DNA from: Botryosphaeria dothidea
Taxonomy: Eukaryota; Ascomycota; Dothideomycetes; Botryosphaeriales; Botryosphaeriaceae
Direction: 5' to 3'
Length of the DNA stretch: 64,000 nt
NCBI GenBank assembly: GCA_011503125.2
Contig: WWBZ02000022.1
Location: forward strand, 3,658,001 to 3,722,000
The notes below the pieces were generated by a model. The model searched no databases and was not told the origin of the DNA. It saw only the letters and a list, made by a program, of their open reading frames with translations. How positions within the stretch are numbered: position 1 is the stretch's first letter; each line of letters opens with the position of its first letter. The position numbers and the translations under genes are program-made. This document shows positions 12,528 to 23,511 of the stretch, in pieces.

Positions 12528-14439
12528 ATGGGACCGCATTGCGAACACGAACACCATGTAGACCTGTCTGAGCTGAGAATGTGCCAAGTATGTGAACTAT
12601 GTGTTCTAATCAACATCCTCATCTTCGAGGACGAGGACGCTGCGGAGAAGAAAGGCAGTGCGTACAGAATCCAACTCATCAACGATGGGAGCCGTCCTTA
12701 TCGCTTCCTAAAGATCAGTTTTCGGAATGAAAATGGGAAGTGGATCGACAAGAAAATAATCATCGCGTGCTGGGAGACTCTGTCAGGTAAGCAGCGAAAC
12801 AATCTCTCGGCCTGCCCAAGCTGATTCGAATGTAGACCCGGTGTACGCATGGTTCCGATCCCTGGGATCATCAACTTCTTCGGAGCCAACCTTCGAGCTT
12901 GCTGCATCATGGCTGAGCGAGTGCATCACGGAGCACGCGACCTGCAACCACGTCCTAACGCTATCCGACCAGCTTCCAACTCGTCTTGTGGAGATTGAGT
13001 CTGTCAACATGCACGGTGACATCAGAGCCCGGCTTTGCTATGGAGATTCGTTGGCGCCAGGGATTGCTTACGTTACATTAAGCCATTGCTGGGGCAAGGA
13101 GAAATTTTTGACACTCACTTCCGAAAACACGACAGCCTGGGCCGAGTCTCTACCAACAGACAAGCTCCCGCAAACGTTTCGCGATGCCATGATTATCACT
13201 TCGAAACTCGGCTATCAATATATCTGGATAGACTGCCTATGTATTCTTCAAGACTCGGAGGAGGATTGGATGAACGAAGCTGGAAAGATGAGTGAGGTTT
13301 ACCAGAACTCGATCTTCACCATATCCACTACAGCATCACGAAAGGCTGCTGATGGATGTTTTAAACCGAGACCACCATATTTGTTTCGCCATGCAGACAA
13401 TGTGGGGGAAGGAGCGAAGCCAAGTTTTTGGAGCTTCGCACCAAGGGATCTGTGGGATCTTGGTGTCGAGAGCCGCAGAAAGCTTGGATTGCCGCGCAGG
13501 GCATGGGCACTGCAAGAACGAGTTCTTTCCCGCCGCATACTTCACTACAGTTCTCTCGGAGTCTTTTGGGAATGTGACCATTTGCGCAGGTCTGAGCTTG
13601 TCCCTGACCACTCGACGCCCCGACAGCTCGCCGGACTCATACAACAGCTCTCCACCACCTCCTACGAGACGCCTACCGCAGAATTACTTCGACACTGGGC
13701 CGCCATCATCAAGGACTATTCTGAGCGTCAGTTGACTTACCCTGATCGTGACAAGCTCGCGGCTCTCTCTGGTGTTGCCAAGGCCTTCCAAACCCAGCTT
13801 CACGATGAGGCATATGTCGCAGGTCTGTGGAATGACAGAGAGGATCTCCTTCGAGCATTGATGTGGTCGGTTTTGAGGAAGGCTCCAAGGCCAAAGAGAC
13901 CCACTTATCGTGCTCCGTCGTGGTCATGGGCATCACTAGATGCTCCTGTCTCTGTCCCGTTGTCCTGCTACGGCCATGACTTGGTTTCTCTCGTCGAGAT
14001 CAGGAACGCTCATACAACTCCTTTGAACCGTGCGGACCCCCTGGGCCGTGTTATCAATGGTACCATCACCGTAGTCGGGTTCTGCATTTCAAGTCTCCTG
14101 TGTTCGGATAAGGAAAAGACTCGGCTACAGCTGGTAGGAGAGTTTACTAAGACCGCCCAACGGTTCTGGCAAGCGTCCCACCCTGTTGCAAGACTGGACT
14201 ACCTAGAGTCAGCTCAGACTCCCCCACGAAAAGTTTACTGTGTGCCGTGGTTCTCGTACGACTTCATGGCACGCGACAAGAAACCACGACACCGCATCTC
14301 TTACATGTTGCTGGAACACGTGGATCAACGCCACCAGCATCGGAACATGTTCAGAAGAGTGGGGATTGCTGAGAGCTGGAATTTCCCTCTGACTTACAAG
14401 TGGGATTTGGTGCACTACAAAGTGATGACTATCATTTAA
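12528..14439 (+). CDS. HET-domain protein (heterokaryon incompatibility type)
   Basis: Exons 12528-12786 and 12836-14439 (intron GTAAGC...GTAG), about 620 residues from the first unambiguous in-frame ATG. The HET domain is clear at about residues 150-300: AYVTLSHCWG, TFRDAMIITSKLGYQYIW, IDCLCILQDSEEDW and YQNSIFTIS. A lower-conservation C-terminal half follows, with the frequent PSWSWASLD motif. In known cases HET domains trigger cell death after fusion of incompatible hyphae; most family members are uncharacterised, so this one's role is inference. The frame remains open upstream and encodes LCKPCRRLLRSRN, resembling the N-terminal Cys motif of other HET proteins. The true start is therefore probably further 5', perhaps at 12331 with an intron 12335-12381. 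Confidence 0.85.
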
Positions 14440-15264
14440 TCATCTGCTGTTGATGCGCGAAATAACAGATAATATCCTGCAAGCTTTGGCAATAGCACAG
14501 GCTTGAATAAACCAAGCCTTTGGCCGGGAAACTTGAAGGCTGAGAAGCTGTCATACGGATCAGTCCGGTCTCGCATGGGAGCAAAATACAACATTCGTTG
14601 TCAGAAGCATTTCTCTTGCTCTTCATACATTTGGAAAGGGTGTCTGCAAAAGCAAGACTCACGGCACATTAGCACCATTGAGCTCGGCCGAGAAACATTT
14701 ATCCCGTTCGAGTAAGTGAAAGCTCGCTTACCCTGTTTTTTGTGCCGCGTTTTCAAGCCACTCTCCGGCGTGTTTGGCAGAAAAGCACCGCGCTTAACCC
14801 GAACAGGCACAATTCACAGACGGCTCGGCGCACAAGCTGATCACCGCTTGGGCGGACAGAGGGCGGTCAACTTCGCGGTGGATCAACCCCCGGTCAAAGG
14901 CCGGCCTGAATGGTGATCATCGACTCTAGTGCGCATGACGCCATTCACTTCTGCAATCACGCTTCAACAATGTCCGCTCATTCTCTCTATTCTATCTCCT
15001 GAATAGGCAATTAGCTGGCATAATCCTGCTGATATAAGCGCGGAGTATGGTCCAAAATTACAGCAAATTCGCTTTCAACTGACGTTTGCTCGGCATTTAC
15101 TATTCGCCGAGACCATTGCGGGTTCTCATCGCCAGGCACAGCTCCGAAAGCCGCCCCACACGTCATAGTATAAGATGGCTTGAATCCCGTGCCGAGCTGA
15201 GCTGTTGCTCGGTAGCTGTCACCGCCAACCGCCAGAAAACTTCAGTGGCCTCTGCAATTTCACC
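14440..15264. other. Spacer between HET gene and sulfatase; possible TATA
   Basis: No gene seen. A TATAAG element at 15033-15038 lies about 230 bases before the sulfatase ATG and may be its TATA box, although the distance implies a long leader. Otherwise unremarkable. Confidence 0.4.
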
Positions 15265-17350
15265 ATGAAGTTGGCTTCACTGGGACTACTCCTTGGCGGC
15301 GCTCTTGCGTCCGCCAAGCAGCCGAACATCCTGTTCGTCTTGACTGACGATCAGGACCTGCACATGAATTCTGTAGATTACATGCCTCTTCTGCAGGTAA
15401 TTAGTACTATTCTCTGTCCGGAAGTGGCTCACCTTAATCCGAACTTCGCAGAAACACATCATTGAGAAGGGTACCACATTCTCCAAGCACTTCTGTACCG
15501 TGGCGATCTGCTGTCCGTCCCGTGCAAACCTGTGGACGGGTCATGCCGCTCACAACACAAACGGTAAGACAACAAATATATCTCACCTGTCCTTAATCTA
15601 ACATCATCCAGTGACTGACGTCTCGCCGCCCTATGGTAAGAGTACCACAGCCAGCACTCCCATTGATTAAACCCTGACTTTCGAAGGCGGTTTCCAGAAG
15701 GTTATCTCTGAGGGCTGGAATGACAACTACCTGCCCATTTGGATGCAGGACGCCGGATACAACACCTACTACTCTGGGAAGCTCTGGAACGGCCACACCG
15801 TCTCCAACTACAACGAGACCTTCGCCAAGGGATTCAATGGCTCGGAGTTCCTGTTAGACCCCTACACATACAAGTACTACGACTCGGTGATGACGCGCAA
15901 CGGCGCGGAGCCCGTCAGCTATGCCGGCAACTACTCTACCGACGTCATCAAGGACAAAATTCTCGGATTTTTGGACGAGGCTCTTTCCCATGAGCGGCCA
16001 TGGTTCGTTGTTGCAGCTCCGATTGCGCCGCACGCCACGACGACCACCGACCCGGCAACGAACGGAACCTACTTCGACTTCGCGCAGTACGCTCCCCGTC
16101 ACGCCGACCTCTTCAAGAACTACACGATCCCCAGGGACTTAAGCTTCAACGCCAAAGTTGAGGGCGGCGTCAGCTGGATCAAGAACCTGCAGCCCCTGAA
16201 CGAGACTGTTCTCGAGTACAACGATGAGTTCCAAAGGTCCAGACTCAGGTCTCTTCAAGCGGTGGACGAGATGATTGAGGCGTTTGTGAATAAGCTTGAC
16301 GATGCGGGTGTCTTGGACGAGACCTACATCATCTACAGCACCGATAACGGCTTCCACATTTCACAGCACCGTATGACCCCTGGAAAGGAGTGTGGATACG
16401 GTAAGTTCTCCCCGAAAGGCGGCGTATCTATGACCGCCCCAAGGCTGGCGTTTTTCGGTGACTAACTTTGCAATGCTCAGACACCGACATCCACATCCCG
16501 CTCGCCATCCGCGGCCCCGGAATTGCGGCTAACAAGAAGATCGACGTCGTCACTAGCCACACCGACATCGCTCCCACGATCCTCGACCTCGCTGGAGCTC
16601 CGAAGCAGCTCGACGGCAAGGTCATTCCGCTGACCGCCGAGAAAGCCAAGAATGTCACTTACGAACACGCCTCCATCGAGTACTGGGGAAGGGTGAGTAG
16701 TCTTTCAAAGACCCAACAGCTAAAACTCTACAAGCTAACAAGTACAAAAGGCTCTAATCGAAGGCATCTACTTCAACCCTGTCGGCACCAGGAACATCTA
16801 CAACAACACCTACAAGGGCCTCAGGCTTGTCGGCGACGACTACAGCATCTACTACAGCGTCTGGTGCACGAACGAGGCTGAGTTCTACGACGTGAAGGTA
16901 TAAAGCATCACAAGAAGCACCACCTACAAACGACCAAGCTAACGAATCCGCCAGACCGATCCCGGCCAAATCCATAACCTGGCCGCGAGCCCGTCGAACT
17001 CTTCCTACCAGCTCGCCGACCGCCCCCTGTTGCAAGTCCTTCCCCGCCTGGACGCGCTCACGCTGGTGCTCAAGTCGTGCAAGGGGATCCAATGCACGGA
17101 GCCGTGGAGCGAATTGCACCCGGGCGGCGAGGTCAAGACGCTGACCGACGCGCTGAAGGCCGAGTACGACGACTTCTACAGCGAGCAGCACAAGGTGTCG
17201 TTCACGTCCTGCGAGATGGGCTACCTCATCGACGCCGAAGGGCCGCAGGAGTGGAACTCATACAGCAGTGGAGGCGCCAAGTTCGAGAGGTCCAAGCTGG
17301 ACGGCCGCGAGATCTTCCTGTACGGGGATGACTGGCACATGTATACATAG
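15265..17350 (+). CDS. Secreted sulfatase (type I, formylglycine-dependent)
   Basis: Seven exons (15265-15396, 15452-15563, 15612-15635, 15687-16400, 16481-16692, 16751-16897, 16955-17350), about 578 residues; one exon is only 24 nt. A signal peptide (MKLASLGLLLGGALASA) leads into QPNILFVLTDDQD, the first metal-binding motif. The catalytic signature ICCPSRANLWTG contains C-x-P-S-R; the first Cys (about residue 64) should be oxidised to formylglycine. STDNGFHISQHRM supplies later metal/active-site residues. The CCPSRA form resembles N-acetylglucosamine-6-sulfatases and fungal arylsulfatases. Several N-x-S/T sites fit secretion. Likely role: releasing sulfate from aryl or sugar sulfate esters outside the cell or in the vacuole; substrate not determined by sequence. 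Confidence 0.92.
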
Positions 17351-17602
17351 AACTATTAGAGACGCCCTCTCTACGAAAAAAAAATACCTAATGATTGGAG
17401 AGACCAAAAAATTATTATCTGACAGCACGCACCCGCCATTGCCTAATCCCAGAAGGATGCATCGCACTATTAGCGACTATCCGTGGACTGAAACTGGACA
17501 GGTAGTCGCCAGCAACCGTGGACTAGATTTCTCATTGTGCAACACCAACACCAAGGGCGAAAGGCAAAAGAAACAGACGCTGTGTATATTCCGCCTGCTC
17601 GC

Positions 17603-17687
17603 TGCCCACACCCAGAATCGAACTAGGGATCTTCGCATTGCATGGTAGACATACGAGTGCGACGCTGTACCACTAAGCCATGCGGGC
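17603..17687 (-). tRNA. tRNA-Thr(CGT) with a 13-nt intron
   Basis: Minus-strand cloverleaf read by eye. Acceptor stem GCCCGCA/TGTGGGC (one G-U), 3-bp D stem GCT/AGC with TAGTGGTAC loop, anticodon stem TCGCA/TGCGA, T stem CCTAG/CTGGG with loop TTCGATT, and discriminator A at 17603. The anticodon loop is interrupted after position 37 by TGTCTACCATGCA (17651-17639), the normal site for nuclear tRNA introns. Removing it leaves loop CTCGTAA, anticodon CGT, reading ACG. A minus-strand T-run lies about 35 nt downstream and could be the Pol III terminator. Confidence 0.92.
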
Positions 17688-18438
17688 TGAATGTGGTGTT
17701 GAATTTGGCCAGCAGACGTACTATACTGCGAGCCAATCGAGGCAGGCGCTGGCCCTCTAGCTTGCCGAGTAAGGGAACGAGCTCCCAACTGCATGGGTAA
17801 GGTTTAGTGCTTTGCATTTCTGGGTCCGGTAAGCTTTGGTTCTCAGGAGAGACCGTCTTGTTTAGTCGTCATTGAAGCTGCCATTGGAAATCTAGAACCG
17901 GAGCATCTAACTTTGCTGAAGGGAGCCTTCTTCCGACCATCTAAGACTATTAACCGAAACGCCTGTACCCAAATTCACGTACGCGCAATTACCAAGCAGG
18001 ATTGGTCCAAAACCCTCTGTGCCATCGTCTTGCTAGCATATTTCCCAAGGCGTCTCGTTCCAGATGCCCACGAGTACCGAACAGGGCCGGCCGCGTGAAC
18101 ACAGCCCTTCCCTGAGTTGTAGTTTGCATTGCAAACCGTCATGTGAATAACTCAAAAGAGGATGAGGTAGCAAAATGTATCCAGATACACCACTTCCTCT
18201 GAGACCACGCAGAGGTTATACTGAGAGCTGAAGCTTCCATGAGAATAGAAGGGCTCATCACACGAATCGAAAAAAGGGCGTGATCTCATTTTCATAGTGG
18301 CCGTGGTATCTAGGCGTTGGGCGACTTGCTATTGCGTACTGGCGGCTGCAGCGAACGCGGCGTGAAAAATCCGTGGTAAATAATGCCAGACACAGGTCTC
18401 ATGAAATGGAGGGTTCCAAGCTGTGATGAACCCCTCGC
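17688..18438. other. Spacer between tRNA and GH125 gene, nothing identified
   Basis: No coding signature or RNA gene seen. It contains the upstream flank of the minus-strand tRNA and the 3' flank of the GH125 gene. Confidence 0.4.
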
Positions 18439-20231
18439 TCATTCGATTTTGTAAGGCTTCGCGTTTTCACCAAAGAGCAAGTGGGGTTTCCGCTCAGCCA
18501 GATCAAGAATCGTCTGCGCAAAGACGGAATTGGCCCAAGCGAACCACGGTCCTACAGGTGGGTTAGACTTGAATATTGCTGAATCGGGTTGTGGAATCTT
18601 ACTCGTATAGCTCTTCAGGAAGTTGACGTCAACACTCTCGTGAACCAACCCGAGTTTGCTAGAATTCTTCACGTATTTGATAGACGCCATTATCTCCTCA
18701 TCGTCGTCGGAAGTCATAGCTTGAACCAGCAAGCTCATAGGCCAAGCATTGTTAAGACCGATGTGTGGACCTCCGATACCTTCGAAAGCCTTTCCTTTGA
18801 GATAGTACGGGTTTCCGTTCTTCTCCAGGATCATTTTTCTCGTGTTCTGGTAAGTTTCGTCCTTGGCGTCGACGAAGCCGAGCAGAGGAAGTGCCAGTAG
18901 GGATGGGAGATTGGCGTCGTCCATCAAGATAGAGGAGCCAAACCCATCGACTTCAAAGGCGAACACATCGCCATACTTCTTGTGATGAACAACCCCATGT
19001 TCCCATACACCAGCCTCAATGTTCTCACTGTAAATCTGAACTTTCTTCACGAATTCCGTGGCCTTGGAACCGCCGGCTTTCTTGAGCATGTCCGCACAGC
19101 GTCGCAGCTCGACAGCCATCATGGCATTCGCAGGAATGAAATAACCGAGTATAGTTGCATCATCACTTGGTCTGAAAGCACTGCGAACTAAGCCGGTTCC
19201 GCCATTCAGAGGGTTACCAATACCACCGAGATTGAGAGTTTCGGTTCCGGCATCCGTGTGGCGCTTGAAGGTGTATTCATTCTTTCTGAAGTCACCATCC
19301 TTATTGAAAGTCGGTCGGCTCTGCTGACCGAGTACCTCGAGTATAGTTTCCAGGGCGTTGTACCAGCGGGGAGTCAGAAAATTAGAAAAGCCTGTGTGGC
19401 TGTAGAATTGGTTGGTCAATGAGAGGAAATGTGCCAACGAGTCCAGCTCATATTTGCATTCAAAAACGAATGAAGGCTCGTAGGCGGGATGTACAACATC
19501 ATCCATGCCGTTGTTCGAGGGCGAGAGTTTGCTAGGCGGTGGCGGCTGAAAGGCATTGCAGTAAGGCGAGCCGATGACGAACTCGGCCTGCGTGTTGATG
19601 GCACCAAGAATCAGATTCTCGATGGCTTTGTCCTTCTTGGCCAGCCTCTGGTATTGGGCTAGCTGATTTGTAGAGTCGCGCAACCACTCGGCGTTGATGT
19701 CTCCGGTAACGATGAAGCTCTGAGCACCCTGCCATGGTGCACGCCAGTTAGGCACTGCCGCCGACCTATCCCCATCAACGTGCCATCGTACTGTGGTGTC
19801 CAGCGTGTTCGGGAAGGCGTTTTCGAAAATACGGGCCAGGTCCTTGTCCACCATCTTCTGCTTCATCGCATCGATGACTTCCTCAACAAGCGGCGATTCG
19901 AAAGTACGACAGGCGATGGCGGGACGCTGGAAGGGCAGCTCCATAGGGCCATCGCTGTAGGGAGGACTGTAATAGGGCCGACGTTAGTAGTTGTAGTTAT
20001 CGGCGGGCCGTTGGCTACTCACTGTCGGTGCTTGGCATAGTTGGTGTAGTCGGGGCATGCCTCGCGAGCTTTGGCTTTGTCGATGGATCCTTTCAATGGA
20101 TGCTGACTGCTCTTCTTCTCAGGTCTTGACAGCTTCTCGTCAGAAGCTGCTTGTACAACATGGCTGAAGAAGCTGAGCAGCGCGACTACAGCCAGCAGGG
20201 TCAGACGCAATCGTCGAGTGGGTGGATGCAT
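18439..20231 (-). CDS. GH125 exo-alpha-1,6-mannosidase family (Mug157-like)
   Basis: Exons 20231-20023 and 19966-18439 (intron GTGAGT...TACAG), about 578 residues. The start gives MHPPTRRLRL followed by a hydrophobic stretch (LTLLAVVALLSFFSHVVQA), a signal peptide or signal anchor. The body carries family features: RPAIACRTFESPLVEE, FENAFPNTLDTTVRW, AQSFIVTGDINAEWLRDS, MAVELRRCADML, VDGFGSSILMDDANLPSLL and GIGGPHIGLNNAWPMSLL. GH125 enzymes remove terminal alpha-1,6-mannose by inversion; the fungal members are named after S. pombe mug157. Likely acts in the secretory pathway on N- or O-glycans, or extracellularly; location is inferred from the N-terminus. Confidence 0.92.
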
Positions 20232-20657
20232 GGTGCCAAGGCGCGAAAGGAGTGAGACGACAAGACGAAGAGCAAGCTGGTCGGAGGGGCAGTTCAGGGC
20301 GTCATGGCTCGTGATGGGCGAAGCTGTTGTGGAGATGTGGAGCTTGTTCCTGCGCCAGCGGGATGCGCGGGAGGCCAGGGTTCGCGCGCGCACCTGACTC
20401 ATGCTGCTCGTGCGAGAGCTTACAACGCCTCTTGAAACATCTGCCGAGTATGAACTCTACATTCAAAACGCCAAACTGCTCGAACAGAGAGCCAAGCCCT
20501 CCATCTAGTAAGTCCTACCCGCCGCTCGTCAACCCCATACGCCTGGTCATCTGCACCAATCTACACAGAAATCCCGCTCGTGCCCGAGCCCGCTTGATAA
20601 TCCTAAAACTCCACTAGAAAGCACAAGTCCCTCCCAAATGCTACCTTCTACTGCCTG
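20232..20657. other. Spacer between GH125 start and regulator 3' end
   Basis: Upstream flank of the GH125 gene and 3' flank of the zinc-cluster regulator, both on the minus strand. No motif stands out. Confidence 0.4.
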
Positions 20658-22968
20658 CTACGAGAACCTAGCATTCATGCTACCTCCCGGCAGCGTCTCC
20701 CATGCCGTGCCCAATCCTACGTCCCCTGACACAGGTACCGAGCTCACAGGTAAGCTTCCTGGAACCGTCTGTCCGAGCTGATAGACACGCCGGTTGGATC
20801 CTCCCGTAGAAGCAGGCCATCCTGGACTCATTTGCTGATAGCTAGTTCCATCCGAGTAGCCGTACGCTTGCGCTGCCGGTGATCCGTCAAGATAAGTTGC
20901 CGGCGATGATCCGGCCATGGGATCTGGGTCAGGAGTTCCATTGGGATGCCACATCCTAAATACCTTGTCTGCCTCCTGCTGCTGTTGTTGCGAGCGAACA
21001 TAGAGTTGATTCAATAGTGCTGCTGAATCCTGCTGAAACCGGTCTCGCCAGTTGATGTACCCAAAACGATTGCCAAGTTGAGCTAGGATGGCTGAGAAGT
21101 TGTTGATTGTGTTGATCGCTTTGGCGACGGCGTTCTCTGAGCTTTCGGGTCGAGCTTCTGGGAAAGGAGGTGGCATAGCATCGTTATCATTTGAGAGAGG
21201 ATCAACCGAGTCGTCTGCTGTTGAAGTTGATGTTGCTCGCGAGACGATTGGACGTGGGCCCTCCAACATCGCATCCTGGTTTCGAGAAAGCGCATCCACA
21301 AATTGCCGGCCAGTCATGTAAGCTCTCATCGCATCATAAAACGTTATCGGCATCTTTTCGGATGACTCTTCCGACAGGACAGCAAGCATTTTTGTCGCAT
21401 AAGCAGCACAATGCTCGAAAATAAGCCTTTGTGCATAGTCGCTGATCCTTGGACACCGGGGGCTGGGCGACAGCACGTACACGTAACTGTACAGAAGTTC
21501 AAGCTCGAAATAATCTCGGGTTGCCGTCAGAATTTTTGGCGACAACCTCGCGAACCATGAAGCCATCTTGTTGTAGGTCTTCCACAGGCGCGGGTATGGA
21601 TCTTGCCAGGCTTCACGACCTGATTGGAAGAGGGTGGTGTACCATTCAGATTGCATCTGGCGGAGTCGAAAAAGATCAAGAGCCGATTCGAATGATTGAC
21701 CCCATTGCGCTCTGGAAGAACTTTTTGAATTGGATGATCCATTACCGGAAAATGGAAGCGCAACGTTTGCCGAGTCGTCAGAGAAAGAAAACGACCTAGT
21801 CTGTACCAGTGAAGTTTCTCTGCGGGAAGCGTTTAGCCTTAGGTTGATAGTTGAATCTGCTGATTACTCACCTGTCGATGGCGTAGAGGCAGTGGTAAAC
21901 TCGCCTTCGGAGTTCGAGCTTAGCCTTGGACATCATTGCACTCTTCGAGGGATCAACGTGCATGCCGAGATCGACCATGGCCCGTGAGGCAGCACCAACC
22001 AATGTCCAACTGTCGAAGTGATGTGGATCTAGCATGGAATACTGAGCCAAAAGCAGCAGCGCCTGTATGCTTGCAACTGAACCCGGACGAAGCACATCCT
22101 CTACATGCTCAAGAGCAGCATTGACATGGCCTACAGCATCAGAGTAATGTACGTCTCCACGTTGCTCTGAGTAAGTAATGGACGAGATGGCGAGAACCAT
22201 GTGCAGAATCCAGAAATCAAAGGGAGACGCCTTCCGTGGATCAGGCTGGTAAACGGCATCAACAGACCCGTAGAAACTGGTCTCATCGATGGCGGGAAGA
22301 AGCACGAACATGGTGTTCATATAGTGCTGGACAAGCGGAGTGATGGCATATCTTGCAGGAAGACTTTTGGCCATACCTGAGGGGAGCGGCTCCTTTGTCG
22401 AAGCCGAAAGAATAAGACGAGCATAGGACATTGCCGATGTGAAGCCGTAGAAATCACGGGCAGTGGCATTGACTGAACTTTGTGGATTCAGTTTGAGAAT
22501 CTGCAGAGCATATTTGGGAGAAGCTTACAGCAGACCAAAATCAGAAACGAGGTCGTTGATATCGGCCTCCTCTTTGCGGCGAGCAGCTTTATCTTTCGCC
22601 TTTGAGGATTCCTGGGACGGCGCAGGACGCGGAGTTTGCTGGACGTCGGCCTCAGTCATGGTCACGGACGACTGGCGGCGCGAGCGGGCCTCCTGCAGGC
22701 GCTTCTCGAGCTTCTCGACTCGAGCCTCCAAGGTGGCGACATAGCTGCGCTCCTTGCCGCGGGCAAACTGGTCGTTCGTGCTAGAACACTCGGCAGCACG
22801 ATTGGCCTTCTCGCAGGCAGTGCAAGCGGGCAGCTTGCCGTCACACTTGACCTTGGCGCTGCGACATCTCGAACAAGCGGCTACAGGTCGGCTGACTCGG
22901 AGCAGAGGCGTCTCCAGGACCATCAGGGCGCCGTCGGCAGCGGAGTGGATGTGATGGTCTGAACTCAT
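20658..22968 (-). CDS. Zn2Cys6 transcription factor with fungal-specific middle domain
   Basis: Three exons (22968-22529, 22477-21872, 21801-20658), about 729 residues. The zinc cluster lies at about residues 32-61: C-X2-C-X6-C-X6-C-X2-C-X8-C, starting CSRCRSAKVKC. A coiled-coil dimerisation segment follows (YVATLEARVEKLEKRLQEA). Exon 2 opens with SVNATARDFYGFTSAMSYAR and contains the fungal transcription factor (MHR) domain, including RRVYHCLYAIDR joined across the second intron to LGRFLSLDDS. The C-terminus is Gln/Ser/Pro-rich, possibly an activation region. Splice choices were fixed by frame and by restoring these conserved joins. Nuclear regulator; target genes unknown. Divergent from another zinc-cluster gene. 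Confidence 0.9.
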
Positions 22969-23511
22969 AATCAGTGCCTGAGGGGGAGATGTGGACAGAG
23001 CGCAGCAAGCAGGTTGCGCTTGGGCATAACGGTCGCGGCTGGAGCACAGGCGTAACGACTCACCAGGCAGCGGGATGGCGGGAGCACAGGGGTGCTTGCG
23101 GGCTGGGGCGGGCCTGTGTTACGCGGAGGGGCGTGCTTGGGGGCTGCAGGCGGCGCGCAGCAATTGGGGCAGGTGGTGGAAGGGCAGTATGGGGGCAGTC
23201 GGGCCGGGTGTGAAGCAGTCGCTGTTGCTGCTGATGCCGCGGGCGCAAGAAGATATGCCAGTTTTTGGTGCTTTTGCCGCGTGCCCAGCACGTAGCTCTA
23301 CCTATCAGCGGCAACCAACGCGCCTCAAGGCCCGGGCCCGTAGCGCAACGCAGCGCCGCCCGGCCAGCCCTAGGCGTGCCTGCTCGTGAGCCTGGCGCCG
23401 CGGCTCGACGATCCCGCCGCCGCCTTGTCCTGTGAGCCTCGCCCAAGTCCCACTGCCGACCTCCGCCATGGCCCATCGCGGCCTGCCTTCTCTCCCAGCT
23501 GCCCTGTGACG
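22969..23511. promoter_or_regulatory. Shared divergent promoter of two zinc-cluster regulators
   Basis: About 540 GC-rich bases between two outward-facing start codons. The open frames in it are composition artefacts. No TATA box or paired CGG triplet site could be assigned with confidence, although CGG triplets are abundant. Confidence 0.5.
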
